Shown: in pieces, positions 16,718 to 26,276 of the stretch
Position numbering within the stretch: the first letter of the stretch is position 1
How the letters are laid out: each line of letters opens with the position of its first letter
Assembly (NCBI GenBank): GCA_910583775.1
Contig: CAJTYD010000005.1
Span: 1-61,188, forward strand
Length of the DNA: 61,188 nt
Reading direction: 5' to 3'
From: an uncultured Muribaculaceae bacterium
Lineage (GTDB): Bacteria > Bacteroidota > Bacteroidia > Bacteroidales > Muribaculaceae
Notes under the pieces: model-generated
Database searches by the model: none
The model's input: the letters and a program-made list of their open reading frames with translations, nothing else
Told to the model about the DNA's origin: nothing
Program-made: the position numbers and the translations under genes

Positions 16718-17998
16718 TTATTTTTTAACAGGAATATCAAACTTGCCTAACTTATGCAGAATCCAGACAAGAGGATCCATCACGCGGTAAGGTTCGACGC
16801 TCTCAAGCTGGTCCATCTCGTTGGGCATTCCTCCTAAGGCCGAGACTCCGAAGTATTTGTAATTGTTTTCGGGATCGTTGGGATCCTGTTTCCCCGCAGG
16901 CAGCTGGGCGTTCTTCCTGCTGGTCCATTTCCTGGTGAAATGGCAGAAATCGGCCTCGTCCCAGCTGTCGCCGAGGGCAGCCTCTATGACTTCGCTGATG
17001 CTGTTGATCTTATCCATGTCCACCACCCCGGTCTTGATGAATTCGGAGTTTAGTTTTTTATCGCCGTTCATGAATTCATCGGCGTTGAAATCGAGATATT
17101 CGGCATTGTCGATGATGGCGTCGAACTTGCTGAACACAAAGGCGAAAGGCTTCTTGGTGAGCATATCGCCCTCGAAGTTGGCCAGAGCGTCCTGGATATC
17201 CTGGAACGGAGCCGCCGGCTTGCCGGCGAACGCGTCGAAACCGCGCTTCTGCAGAATCTTCTTCACTGATCTCACCGACAGCACGTCGAGCACCACGATC
17301 ACGCCCGACGATTCCTTGAGATACCTGACGTTGTTCCTCAGGTTCTCATTGAATTTCTCACCTGCCGTGTCGTAGAAGACAAGATAGATGTCTTTCTTGG
17401 TGTGCTGCTGCTCGAGGTGGAAGATCCAGGGGATGTCGATCGATGAGACAGCAGTCTTGTTCAGCACCGTGCCGTCTTCGAATAGCTCTGAGTTGAGCCT
17501 CTTGTAGATATTCTGCGTAGACTCGTTCTTGTGTCCGTCGCGATAGGTCTGCGTGGGCGAAACCGTAAGGTCGAGCTTGCAGCCGTATTTACGCAGACGG
17601 TTGATAAGGGCCACGATATAGTTGGTCTTGCCGCTCGAGGGGCTTCCGATCACGGAGATGATCTCCGCGCCGTTCTCGATCATTTCCGTAGGCAGCCAGT
17701 TATGGCAGTGGGGACATACGAAACGACGCGAGGGATAGTTGCATTGCGGGCATCTCCTGAGGTCGAGGCTCGGGCCCTTCAGCCGCGAGAAAAGACCGCT
17801 TTTCTGAGGCCAGATATAACGCATCTGCAGATTCTCGCCTTTCCAGTAGGAGTCATATTCCGTAGTGGATATGCGTTGGCAGCGGTATTGCTTCTCGCCG
17901 TCACGGACCTCCATCTCGTCGCTCTCGCACTGATACAGCGCCTCGGTGTTCTGAAATTCTTCAAAACAATATGGGCAGAGTATTTTTTTTGATGCCAT
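16718..17998 (-). CDS. Zinc-ribbon cytoplasmic GTPase
   Basis: A 426-residue protein with several zinc-ribbon Cys pairs (CPYC 8-11, CPQC 83-86, CPHC 95-98) followed by a TRAFAC-like GTPase. Motifs: G1 GSPSSGKT (118-125), G3 DTAGE (210-214), G4 SKFD (290-293) and G5 SALGG. There is no membrane helix. First gene of the minus-strand cassette; its start is 51 bp from the divergent HTCS gene at 18050, so the two promoters must share that short gap. With the membrane GTPase and the GAP1-like protein it forms the paired-GTPase arrangement described for NTP-dependent conflict systems. Confidence 0.8.
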   Translation of the reverse strand: MASKKILCPYCFEEFQNTEALYQCESDEMEVRDGEKQYRCQRISTTEYDSYWKGENLQMRYIWPQKSGLFSRLKGPSLDLRRCPQCNYPSRRFVCPHCHNWLPTEMIENGAEIISVIGSPSSGKTNYIVALINRLRKYGCKLDLTVSPTQTYRDGHKNESTQNIYKRLNSELFEDGTVLNKTAVSSIDIPWIFHLEQQHTKKDIYLVFYDTAGEKFNENLRNNVRYLKESSGVIVVLDVLSVRSVKKILQKRGFDAFAGKPAAPFQDIQDALANFEGDMLTKKPFAFVFSKFDAIIDNAEYLDFNADEFMNGDKKLNSEFIKTGVVDMDKINSISEVIEAALGDSWDEADFCHFTRKWTSRKNAQLPAGKQDPNDPENNYKYFGVSALGGMPNEMDQLESVEPYRVMDPLVWILHKLGKFDIPVKK

Positions 17999-18049
17999 AT
18001 TGGGAAAAATACCGGAACTGACCGAACCTTAAAAGAATTTATCGGAAAA

Positions 18050-20818
18050 ATGAATCTATCGGCAAAATACCTTTTCAATCCCGTGAATATCCTCAGGCAT
18101 TATATTCCGGCGTTATTCCTCCTTATAATCCTGCTCGCAGGCTGCTCCCAAAACCGGACCTACCGCATCGGCGTCTCGCAGTGCAGCCAGGACGACTGGC
18201 GCACCAAAATGAACGAGGAGATAAACCGCGAGGTGATGTTTCACGAAGACGCCGAAGTCGAGATCCGCTCGGCCGACGACAGCAACGAAAAACAGATAAA
18301 GGACATCCTGTATTTCGCCGACAACGGCTTCGATATAATCATTGTCTCCCCCAACGAGGCCGCGGCCCTTACGCCGGTCATAAAGGAGGTTTACGAAAAG
18401 GGGATTCCGGTGATAATTTTCGACCGTAACATCATAGGCGACACATATACGGCGCGCATCGGCGTCGACGATGTCGGGCTCGGACGCTCGGCGGCCCATT
18501 ACGCCCTGCATATCCTCGGACACGGTGCGAAAGCGATCGAAATCTACGGGCTGCGAGGCTCCACGCCCGCCGAGGGGCGACACAAGGGCTTCGCCGCCGA
18601 GTTTATCGCAAACGGGGACACGCTCCTCGCCAGCGAAGCCGCCGACTGGAACAAGGAGGACGCCGAACCTCTCGTCGACTCCCTGCTCCGCTTATACAGC
18701 GACGTCGACCTCATATATGCCCATAACGACCGAATGGCCATCGGAGCCTCGGAGGTGGCCAAACGTCTTGGCCGGGACAATATCAGGATAATAGGCATCG
18801 ACGCGGCGCCCAACATCGGCATCAAGGCCGTGGCCGACAGCGTGATCGACGCCACTTTCCTTTATCCGACTGAAGGCCACCGCCTGATCCGAACCGCCCT
18901 GGCCATCCTCAAGGGCGAGAAATACAACCGCGAGACTATATTACCTGTTTCATCGGCCGTCGACCTCTCCAACGCCGACATCCTTCTGCTGCAGAACGAA
19001 GCCCTGAAGGAGGAGACAGGCAAAATGAAGATTCTCAAACAAAGAATCGACGACTACTGGGCGCAGCATTCGTCGCAGACTTCCCTTTTCTACGCAAGCC
19101 TGGCGATCATCATCCTTCTTTTCGGAGTGGTATTCCTGGTTCTCCGCGCCTACTGGCAGCACAGACGCCACCAGGCGATCTTAGTGGAACAATACCGCAC
19201 CATCGAGAAGGAGCGCGACAAGCAGAAGGAACTCAACGAGAAGCTGCAGGAGGCCACACAGTCAAAGCTGATGTTCTTCACCAATGTCTCCCATGACCTA
19301 CGCACTCCCCTCACGCTCATATCCGAACCCGTCGCCCAGCTTGCCGAAGCCGACAACCTGACCCCTCAGCAACACACCCTTATGCGCATCGCCGACAGGA
19401 ACGTCCGTATTCTGCGACGCCTCATAAACCAGATCCTCGACTTCCGCAAATATGAAAACGACAAACTCGGTCTCCGTCTCGTCGAGACCGATATGGCCAA
19501 GAATATCTCCGAATGGATGGAAGCGTTCAATGCCACTGCCCGCAAACGCCATCTCAGGCTCTCGCTCAAAGCTCCCGACATCGGAGACAAACCGCTGCTG
19601 ATGGCCGTCGACACGGAGAAAATCGAACGTGTGTTCTTCAATCTCCTCTCGAACGCATTCAAGTATACTCCGGCAAACGGCTCAATAACCGTAAGATACG
19701 GCGTTGAAGACAACAGCTTCGTGCTCAGCGTGGCCGATACCGGCGAGGGAATCTGCGAGAGAGACCTCGGCAATATCTTCGACCGCTTCTATCAGGTTGA
19801 CCGCATCCATCCCAACGGCTCCGGAATCGGGCTGTCGCTCTCCAAGGCGTTTGTCGAACTCCACGGAGGAACCATCGGAGTGGAGAGCGCCCTTAAGAAG
19901 GGATCGGTGTTCACTGTAACTATTCCCATCCGTCATGTAGGGGTGCAGCCCGTCGACACCGATTCCCTTATCACAAAGGAAGAGGTAGAGGCCGAACTCG
20001 GTGTCATCGACAGCGAGACCGAAATAGACGAAAGCAAGCCGCTTGTCCTCATCATCGACGACAACAAGGATATACAGAAGCTTGTCGGTCAGCTGCTTAA
20101 CGACAAATACAACATCGTGACGGCCTCCGACGGAAGCGAAGGCATCCGCAAGGCTGCCAGGTATATTCCCGACCTCATAATCTGCGACGTGATGATGCCC
20201 GTCATGGACGGTCTCGAATGCTGCCGCAGAATCAAGGCGGAAGTGGTCACATCCCATATTCCCGTGCTCATGCTCACGGCCTGCTCCATGGACGAGCAGA
20301 GGATCCAGGGCTACGACAGCGGCGCCGACGGATATCTTGCAAAGCCCTTCGACAACGCCGTGCTCCAGGCGCGCTGCTCGAGTCTCATCGCCAACCGCAA
20401 GCGTATCATGGATTTATGGGGCGACAAAGGTATTTCCAGCGCGAAGATGCCTGAAAAGCCGAAGTTGACACGCACGGCTACTTCCGACATCGACAACGAT
20501 TTCTACAACCGTTTCCTCGAGATTTTCGACAAAGAGATGGGCAATCCAGATATGAACGTCGACGGAATCGCCGCCAGAATGGGCCTCGAGAGGTCGCAGT
20601 TCTACCGCAAGATAAAGGCGCTCACCAACTTCTCGCCCGTGGAACTCATACGCACGCTGCGTCTGAAGCATGCACGCCTGTTGCTGACCACCACCGAGAA
20701 ATCGATCAGCGAGATCGCCTACGAGACCGGATTCTCCACTCCCGCCTACTTCACTAAATGCTATCGCGAAGCCTACGGCGAGACTCCCTCCGCCCTCCGC
20801 TCCAAAACCACCCGCTGA
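18050..20818 (+). CDS. Hybrid two-component regulator with sugar-binding-protein sensor
   Basis: A 922-residue HTCS. N-terminal signal with a lipobox-like LLAGCS (about 28-33); a periplasmic Peripla_BP_4/LacI-like domain (about 38-310; RIGVSQCSQDDWRTKMNEEI is typical of the class); a membrane helix (about 345-367); HisKA with SHDLRTP (phospho-acceptor His near 414); HATPase with an N box and a DTGEG motif; a receiver domain (about 665-780, acceptor Asp near 713 in ICDVMMP); and an AraC HTH (about 825-922). The sensor type matches the fructose sensor BT1754 of Bacteroides thetaiotaomicron, so a free monosaccharide ligand is expected. It probably controls SusC1/SusD1 downstream; no GH32 gene is nearby. 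Confidence 0.93.
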   Translation: MNLSAKYLFNPVNILRHYIPALFLLIILLAGCSQNRTYRIGVSQCSQDDWRTKMNEEINREVMFHEDAEVEIRSADDSNEKQIKDILYFADNGFDIIIVSPNEAAALTPVIKEVYEKGIPVIIFDRNIIGDTYTARIGVDDVGLGRSAAHYALHILGHGAKAIEIYGLRGSTPAEGRHKGFAAEFIANGDTLLASEAADWNKEDAEPLVDSLLRLYSDVDLIYAHNDRMAIGASEVAKRLGRDNIRIIGIDAAPNIGIKAVADSVIDATFLYPTEGHRLIRTALAILKGEKYNRETILPVSSAVDLSNADILLLQNEALKEETGKMKILKQRIDDYWAQHSSQTSLFYASLAIIILLFGVVFLVLRAYWQHRRHQAILVEQYRTIEKERDKQKELNEKLQEATQSKLMFFTNVSHDLRTPLTLISEPVAQLAEADNLTPQQHTLMRIADRNVRILRRLINQILDFRKYENDKLGLRLVETDMAKNISEWMEAFNATARKRHLRLSLKAPDIGDKPLLMAVDTEKIERVFFNLLSNAFKYTPANGSITVRYGVEDNSFVLSVADTGEGICERDLGNIFDRFYQVDRIHPNGSGIGLSLSKAFVELHGGTIGVESALKKGSVFTVTIPIRHVGVQPVDTDSLITKEEVEAELGVIDSETEIDESKPLVLIIDDNKDIQKLVGQLLNDKYNIVTASDGSEGIRKAARYIPDLIICDVMMPVMDGLECCRRIKAEVVTSHIPVLMLTACSMDEQRIQGYDSGADGYLAKPFDNAVLQARCSSLIANRKRIMDLWGDKGISSAKMPEKPKLTRTATSDIDNDFYNRFLEIFDKEMGNPDMNVDGIAARMGLERSQFYRKIKALTNFSPVELIRTLRLKHARLLLTTTEKSISEIAYETGFSTPAYFTKCYREAYGETPSALRSKTTR

Positions 20819-20827
20819 CTTACCTTC

Positions 20828-20962
20828 ATCGGAGCTATCGGAACTATCGGAGTAATCAGAGCTATCGGAATTATCGGAAGTATCGAAGTTATCGAAGCTA
20901 TCGGAATTATCGGAGCTATCGGAGTAATTGGAATTATCAGAGTAATCGGAGCTGTCGGAAGT
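20828..20962. repeat. 9-bp minisatellite, 15 units
   Basis: Fifteen head-to-tail 9-bp units of the form ATCGGARYT (for example ATCGGAGCT and ATCGGAATT) start 10 bp after the HTCS stop. The unit is a multiple of three, and the run stays open in several frames without looking like a real protein. Shorter relatives occur at 44970-45008 and 58415-58460. Confidence 0.9.
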
Positions 20963-20970
20963 TTGTCGCG

Positions 20971-21153
20971 GAGCGCCGGAGGCGCGGTGTCTTTACAACC
21001 CCCTGGTCTAAGCCGGGGGAGAAGACAACCCACCCTTTCTCTTCGTGTTCGAGCCGAAGGCGAGAACTTATGGAGCCGGCCCAGAACTTCAATACGAAAT
21101 CCCATTCCCGGCGCAAGCCAATTCAAAATTCAACATTCAAAATTCAAAATTAT
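20971..21153. repeat. Intergenic mosaic module (GC hairpin plus AATT run)
   Basis: About 90 bp (20971-21062) containing TGTCTTTACAACCCCCTGGT and AAGCCGGGGG is closely related to 44858-44945. It is followed by an ATTCAAAATTCAACATTCAA-type run (21119-21153) that recurs near at least seven other genes. The region 20819-21298 contains no gene. Confidence 0.75.
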
Positions 21154-21197
21154 TAAGTCTTTCCTATGATTTTTGTTGCAAAGAATTATAAAAACCG

Positions 21198-21269
21198 TGC
21201 ATACGCTGATTTTTGATAGTGTATGCAACATCGGTTATATGCAGCCTGACAAGCCCTTGCATAAATTTG
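21198..21269 (+). promoter_or_regulatory. SusC1 promoter and candidate regulator site
   Basis: The -7 box TAAATTTG is at 21262-21269, giving a leader of roughly 22 nt. Upstream, TGCATAC (21198-21204) and GTATGCA (21221-21227) form an inverted repeat 23 bp apart, ending about 35 bp before the -7 box. It is a candidate binding site for the AraC domain of the upstream HTCS (inference). Confidence 0.55.
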
Positions 21270-21298
21270 CAACAAAAAATTCACTAACACCCAATAGC

Positions 21299-24200
21299 AT
21301 GAAAAGATCATTCCTCAGTGCAATGATGCTGCTCTTCGCAGCCTTTTTCGCACAGGCGCAGAACATCACTGTGCACGGGACAGTCCTTTCCAAATCCGAC
21401 AACGAGCCGCTCATCGGAGCCACCGTGCTCTGCGAGCAGACAACGAAAGGAACTGCCACCGACATCGACGGTAACTTCGAGCTCTCGGTTCCCGAAGGCG
21501 CCACCCTTAAAATCTCCTATATAGGTTATGTCACTAAAGAAGTCAAGGCCGCTCCCGATTTGAAGGTCTATCTCGAAGAGAATTCGGAAGTCCTTAATGA
21601 AGTAGTTGTCGTGGGATATTCAACGGAAAAGAAAGCCGACCTCACCGGTTCCGTCTCTGTAGTGAAAATGAAGGACGTCTCCGACACTCCGACAGGGAAT
21701 GTTGTTCAGGCTCTTCAGGGACGCGTCGCAGGTATGAACATCACCACCGACGGTACGCCGGGCGGTCTGAGCACCGGCACCTCCATCCGTGGCGCCTCCT
21801 CCTTCAGAAGCGACGCCAACGGCCCGCTCTACGTGATCGACGGCGTGATGACCCGAGAGAATCCCGGAACGATCCTCAACAGCAATGATGTGGAATCAAT
21901 ACAGGTCCTCAAGGATGCCGCCTCAGCCTCAATATACGGCGCCCAGGCAGCCAACGGCGTCATAATCATTACGACAAAACGCGCAAAAAAAGGTGAGTGC
22001 CGTGTTACTTTCGACGCCACCCTCACTCTCCAGACATATCAGAGCGGTCTCCATATGATGAATGCCGACCAATGGGGAGAGACATACTGGTCCGCATATA
22101 AATATGCCTACGGTACCACTCCCACCTCCGAACTTTACGGCAACGGGACCACTCCCAAACTACAGCCTTACACCAACCTCAACGGCGTGCCGGTGAATCC
22201 TCAGAATACAAACTGGGAGGATGAGATCCACCGTACCGCCCTCATGCAGACCTACAGCATCGGCCTTTCCAAAGGAAGCGACAACGGCTCCTCCTCTCTC
22301 TCGCTCAGCTATCTCGACCACGACGGTATCATAAAGGGCAGCGACTTCCAGAAGGCAAACGCCCGTTTCAGCTCCGACTATGGTTTCATCAACAACCGTC
22401 TCCGCGCCGGCGGCAACATCACCCTCAACTGGTGGCGCCAGCATAACGCGCCCGGCGGAATCGAGGAGAACGCCATCAAGATGCACCCAGCCCGCACAGT
22501 CTATGACGCCGAGGGCAATTACAACGACCAGGTGGCTTTCGGTCTCAACGACACTCCGAACCTCGTCCGCCTCATTGATGAAGAGGCCGCCAACAAGCAT
22601 GAATACTGGCGAGTGTTCGGCAACGCGTATCTCTCGGTCGAGCCTATTAAGAACCTTATCATCAAGACAAACTTCGGTATCAACTACCACAACGGTTCCG
22701 ACAAGAACTTCACCCCGGCCAACCTGCGCGACAAGACAAACACTCTCTATCAGTACTCGAGCAAGACCGTCGACTGGGTCTGGACAAACACAGCGCAGTA
22801 TAATATCGATTTCGGTAAAAACTCTCTCATGGCTCTTCTCGGCATCGAGTCGAAAAGAAATCATTTCGAGGATATGTTCGGCGAAGGCAAGGGCCTTGAG
22901 ATCGAGGATCCCGACTATCTCTATCTCGGCAATGTGACAAGCAATAAAAACACCGGCTCAGGGGCCTCCAACTACTCCATGTTCTCATTCTTCGGAAAAG
23001 TGAATTACTCCTGGGATAACAGATACCTCGCCTCATTCACCATCCGCCGCGATGCCTCCTCCCGTCTCTCCGACAGCCACAACTACGACTGGTTCCCTTC
23101 TGTTTCCGTTGGCTGGCGCATCTCTCAGGAGAAATTCATGGAGAACGCAGCCGGATGGCTTAACGACCTGAAAATCCGTGGCGCATACGGCGTGAACGGC
23201 AACGACCTTATCGCCAACGACGCCTTCTACGCCAAATATTCGATGGACCTCGACCGCGCCGCATACGCTCTCGGAGGAGCCAACAAGCTCTCCCCCGGCG
23301 CCCTCCGCTACCGCACCACCAACCCCGACCTAACATGGGAAAAGACCTACCAGACAAACGTAGGTTTCGATGCCTCCCTGCTCGACAGCCGTCTGCTCCT
23401 CACGTTCGACTACTTCCACAAAAAGACCACCGACATGCTCGTCGAGAAACCCTACATAGCCACGATCGGCGAAGGCGGCTACTGCTGGTATAACGGCGGC
23501 TCGATGGTGAACCGGGGCGTGGAGATCACAGCAGAATGGCGCCAGACCCTCTCCAACAGCCTCAAATACAACGTAGGCCTCAACGTCACCGCGATGAAAA
23601 ACAAGGTTACCGGACTGATGGACGACATCTACTACACCTGGGGAGGCGGCAACGGTATCGACAAGACGATTGTCGGCAACTCACTCGGCTCGTGGCTCGT
23701 CTACAAGACCGACGGTCTGTTCCGCACCCAGCAGGAGGTGGATGAATACAACTCGAAATACAAAGTGGAATTCGGACGCCCCGGCGTAGGACGCGTGCGC
23801 TATGTCGATGCAAACGGCGACGGCGTGATCAACAACCGCGACCGCGAATGGGTAGGCTCCGACCTGCCGAAGGCCCAGTTCGGCCTCAACCTCGGCGCCA
23901 ACTGGAAAGGATTCGACCTCAGCCTCTTCTTCAACAGCATCATCCGAGACGCCTGGAACAATTCCAAATTCTATACCGACTTCTTCCCTCTCTGGACCGG
24001 GAACCACGGAACGCAGCTTCTCGAAGCCGCCAAGGCTTACGAGAACTTCCTCCAGACCGGTTATTACGCCTCCGACGTCCCCGCTCCGAGCGTAGACAAT
24101 TCCAACAGTGAGAACGAAGGATCGCAGTATTACATCGAAGACGGCTCGTTCCTGCGCCTGAAAACCCTCACCGTGGGTTATACCCTCCCTCAGAAAATAC

Positions 24201-24352
24201 AGGAAAAGCTTTATCTGAAGAACGCCCGCATCTATTTCCAGGCACAGAACGTCTTCACCATCACCAACTACAGCGGTGCCGACCCCGAGGGTCTCGGATA
24301 TCCCTACGCTCTGCCCCGCCAGTACACATTCGGCATTCAGTTCGGTTTCTAA
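21299..24352 (+). CDS. SusC/RagA TonB-linked outer-membrane transporter (SusC1)
   Basis: A 1017-residue protein with signal peptide (1-20), a CarboxypepD_reg-like domain (about 22-105, with VHGTVLSKSDNEPLIGATV), a TonB-dependent plug (about 115-225, with DVESIQVLKDAASASIYG) and a beta barrel ending in YTFGIQFGF with a terminal aromatic residue. It imports a bound oligosaccharide or sugar using TonB energy. The ATG at 21299 is preferred to an earlier in-frame start at 21173 because it begins the signal peptide and follows the -7 box by 29 bp. It pairs with SusD1, 21 bp downstream. Confidence 0.96.
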   Translation: MKRSFLSAMMLLFAAFFAQAQNITVHGTVLSKSDNEPLIGATVLCEQTTKGTATDIDGNFELSVPEGATLKISYIGYVTKEVKAAPDLKVYLEENSEVLNEVVVVGYSTEKKADLTGSVSVVKMKDVSDTPTGNVVQALQGRVAGMNITTDGTPGGLSTGTSIRGASSFRSDANGPLYVIDGVMTRENPGTILNSNDVESIQVLKDAASASIYGAQAANGVIIITTKRAKKGECRVTFDATLTLQTYQSGLHMMNADQWGETYWSAYKYAYGTTPTSELYGNGTTPKLQPYTNLNGVPVNPQNTNWEDEIHRTALMQTYSIGLSKGSDNGSSSLSLSYLDHDGIIKGSDFQKANARFSSDYGFINNRLRAGGNITLNWWRQHNAPGGIEENAIKMHPARTVYDAEGNYNDQVAFGLNDTPNLVRLIDEEAANKHEYWRVFGNAYLSVEPIKNLIIKTNFGINYHNGSDKNFTPANLRDKTNTLYQYSSKTVDWVWTNTAQYNIDFGKNSLMALLGIESKRNHFEDMFGEGKGLEIEDPDYLYLGNVTSNKNTGSGASNYSMFSFFGKVNYSWDNRYLASFTIRRDASSRLSDSHNYDWFPSVSVGWRISQEKFMENAAGWLNDLKIRGAYGVNGNDLIANDAFYAKYSMDLDRAAYALGGANKLSPGALRYRTTNPDLTWEKTYQTNVGFDASLLDSRLLLTFDYFHKKTTDMLVEKPYIATIGEGGYCWYNGGSMVNRGVEITAEWRQTLSNSLKYNVGLNVTAMKNKVTGLMDDIYYTWGGGNGIDKTIVGNSLGSWLVYKTDGLFRTQQEVDEYNSKYKVEFGRPGVGRVRYVDANGDGVINNRDREWVGSDLPKAQFGLNLGANWKGFDLSLFFNSIIRDAWNNSKFYTDFFPLWTGNHGTQLLEAAKAYENFLQTGYYASDVPAPSVDNSNSENEGSQYYIEDGSFLRLKTLTVGYTLPQKIQEKLYLKNARIYFQAQNVFTITNYSGADPEGLGYPYALPRQYTFGIQFGF

Positions 24353-24373
24353 CTCTTAAAAAACGATATTCAA

Positions 24374-26140
24374 ATGAAACTCAATATAATAGCAATAGCA
24401 TTCGCTGCGCTCGGCCTCTGTTCATGCAACGACGATTTTCTCCGCAACGAGCCGCAGGGCACACTCTCGGAGGCAAACATGAACGACCCCAAGGCCGCCG
24501 ATCTCCTTGTCTCGAGCGCCTATGCCACCTTCGGCTGCCGCTACGCCGATTCTAACGACCCCCACTTCTACTCCATCACAAACTGGAGTCATGGTGAAGT
24601 CCGCGCCGACAACGCCTATAAAGGTGGCGGCGGCGAGACCGACATCTGGGAGTTCCACGACATGGAGACCGCCAAGCTCCAGCCAAACAACGGCCTTCTC
24701 GACGGAAAATGGTTTAACGTCTACTGCGGCATCTCCCGCTGCAACTCCGCCATCCGTGCCCTCCGCAAGATCGACGAGAGCGTGAACAAGGACATCAAGA
24801 CCCGCATCGCCGAAGTCAGCGTGATCCGCGCCTTCTGGTATTTTGACCTCGTGCGTCAGTTCAACCGCATTCCCTACATGGACATCGACCTCCCCGAAAC
24901 GGAATACATCAATGTCCGCAACGATGAGTTCACCCGCGAGGAGCATCTCGCCAGAATAGCCGGTGAACTTATGGAGGCCGCCGATAACCTTCCCGACAAC
25001 CAGCCGGAAACAGGCCGCATCAACCGCCGCGCCGCCCTCGCCCTCGCCGCTAAGGTGAAGCTCTATCAGGCATACGAGGAAGATCCCCGGACCAATGAGG
25101 TGATCAACATCAACAAGGAGCTTCTCCGCGAAGTGGTCGACATCATCAACTCGATAAGCGGCTATGACCTGCTCGCCGATTTCCAGCAGCTCGACCTGCT
25201 CGAATATGAGAATGGTCCGGAATCGGTTCTGGCTGTCCAGTTCTCCAAGAACGACGGCTCCGGCGGCGTCGGCCGCATCAACTGGGGCAACCTCCTCAAC
25301 TCCATGACAGGTCCCGGATGTCCATGGCAGGGTGACGGCTTCTTCCTCCCCTCGCAGGATCTCATCAACGCATACCAGACCGACGAGAACGGCCTTCCGC
25401 TCTTCGACTATCAGAGCCGTCCCGACTATGGCGTGGTGGAATTTGACGCAGACGGAAGCTATCACCTCGCCAACGTAACCGGCAACGTCGATCCTCGCCT
25501 CGATTTCGTCACCGGGCGCCCTACCATAACATACAAGACCTACAAGGGAAGCCCATGCGGCCTCTGGGTAAGAAATTCCGACACTTACGGATATAACAAC
25601 ACCAAACGCTTCTGGCTCTCTCCCGAATCGCCCGACGCCCAGCAGGGCTGGCCCTGGGGAGCCTCGGCGCTCAACTGGCAGCTCATCCGTTATGCCGACC
25701 TCCTTCTCTACAAGGCCGAGGCGCTCATCGAATTAGGCGGAAGCGGCCTCGAGGAAGCCCGCACACTCATCAACCGCGTTCGTGCCCGCGCTATGAACAG
25801 CAAATATGTCAAGGATTTCAACGACCCCACGAAAGACGCCGCGAATTATAAGATCGGGCTCTATCCCGCCGCCGGATGGACGCAGGATTACGCACGAAAG
25901 GCCCTCCGCACAGAGATGCGTCTCGAAAAGGCAATGGAAGGCGAACGCTTCTACGATCTCGTGCGCTGGGGTATCGCCAAAGAAACGATGAACAACTACT
26001 TCGCCGCCGAACGCGACAACCGGATGTATTATCAGAATGCCTCTTTCGAAACCGGCGAGGAATACTTCGCAATTCCCACCGCCCAATATAATTTCTCCGG
26101 AGGCAAATACGTGCAGAACCCCGGTTACCCCGGCTTCTGA
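24374..26140 (+). CDS. SusD/RagB surface glycan-binding lipoprotein (SusD1)
   Basis: A 588-residue SusD-type lipoprotein. Lipobox LCSC with the acylated Cys near residue 18, followed by NDDFLRNEPQGTLSE, which is typical of the family. The body is the usual TPR-like helical fold, and the C-terminal part includes ALRTEMRLEKAMEGERFYDL and VRWG, another SusD hallmark. It caps SusC1 and binds substrate at the cell surface. No glycoside hydrolase follows, so this pair may take up simple sugars or products made elsewhere. Confidence 0.95.
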   Translation: MKLNIIAIAFAALGLCSCNDDFLRNEPQGTLSEANMNDPKAADLLVSSAYATFGCRYADSNDPHFYSITNWSHGEVRADNAYKGGGGETDIWEFHDMETAKLQPNNGLLDGKWFNVYCGISRCNSAIRALRKIDESVNKDIKTRIAEVSVIRAFWYFDLVRQFNRIPYMDIDLPETEYINVRNDEFTREEHLARIAGELMEAADNLPDNQPETGRINRRAALALAAKVKLYQAYEEDPRTNEVININKELLREVVDIINSISGYDLLADFQQLDLLEYENGPESVLAVQFSKNDGSGGVGRINWGNLLNSMTGPGCPWQGDGFFLPSQDLINAYQTDENGLPLFDYQSRPDYGVVEFDADGSYHLANVTGNVDPRLDFVTGRPTITYKTYKGSPCGLWVRNSDTYGYNNTKRFWLSPESPDAQQGWPWGASALNWQLIRYADLLLYKAEALIELGGSGLEEARTLINRVRARAMNSKYVKDFNDPTKDAANYKIGLYPAAGWTQDYARKALRTEMRLEKAMEGERFYDLVRWGIAKETMNNYFAAERDNRMYYQNASFETGEEYFAIPTAQYNFSGGKYVQNPGYPGF

Positions 26141-26165
26141 CCCTCCCGACAGTCCTAAACTTAAC

Positions 26166-26276
26166 CCCGATTAATCGGGATTAATCCTGATAAACCTCGA
26201 TTAATCCCGATTAAATTTTTTACCGCCAGCCCAATTGCTAATTGCTAATTACTAATTACTCATTGCTAATTAATTA
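26166..26276. repeat. Intergenic repeat module shared with 45013-45086
   Basis: About 70 bp, beginning CCCGATTAATCGGGATTAAT and ending ACCGCCAGCCCAATT, is nearly identical to 45013-45086. It is followed here by a CAATTGCTAATTGCTAATTA-type run up to 26276, which just overlaps the 3' end of the minus-strand gene at 26270. Confidence 0.85.
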
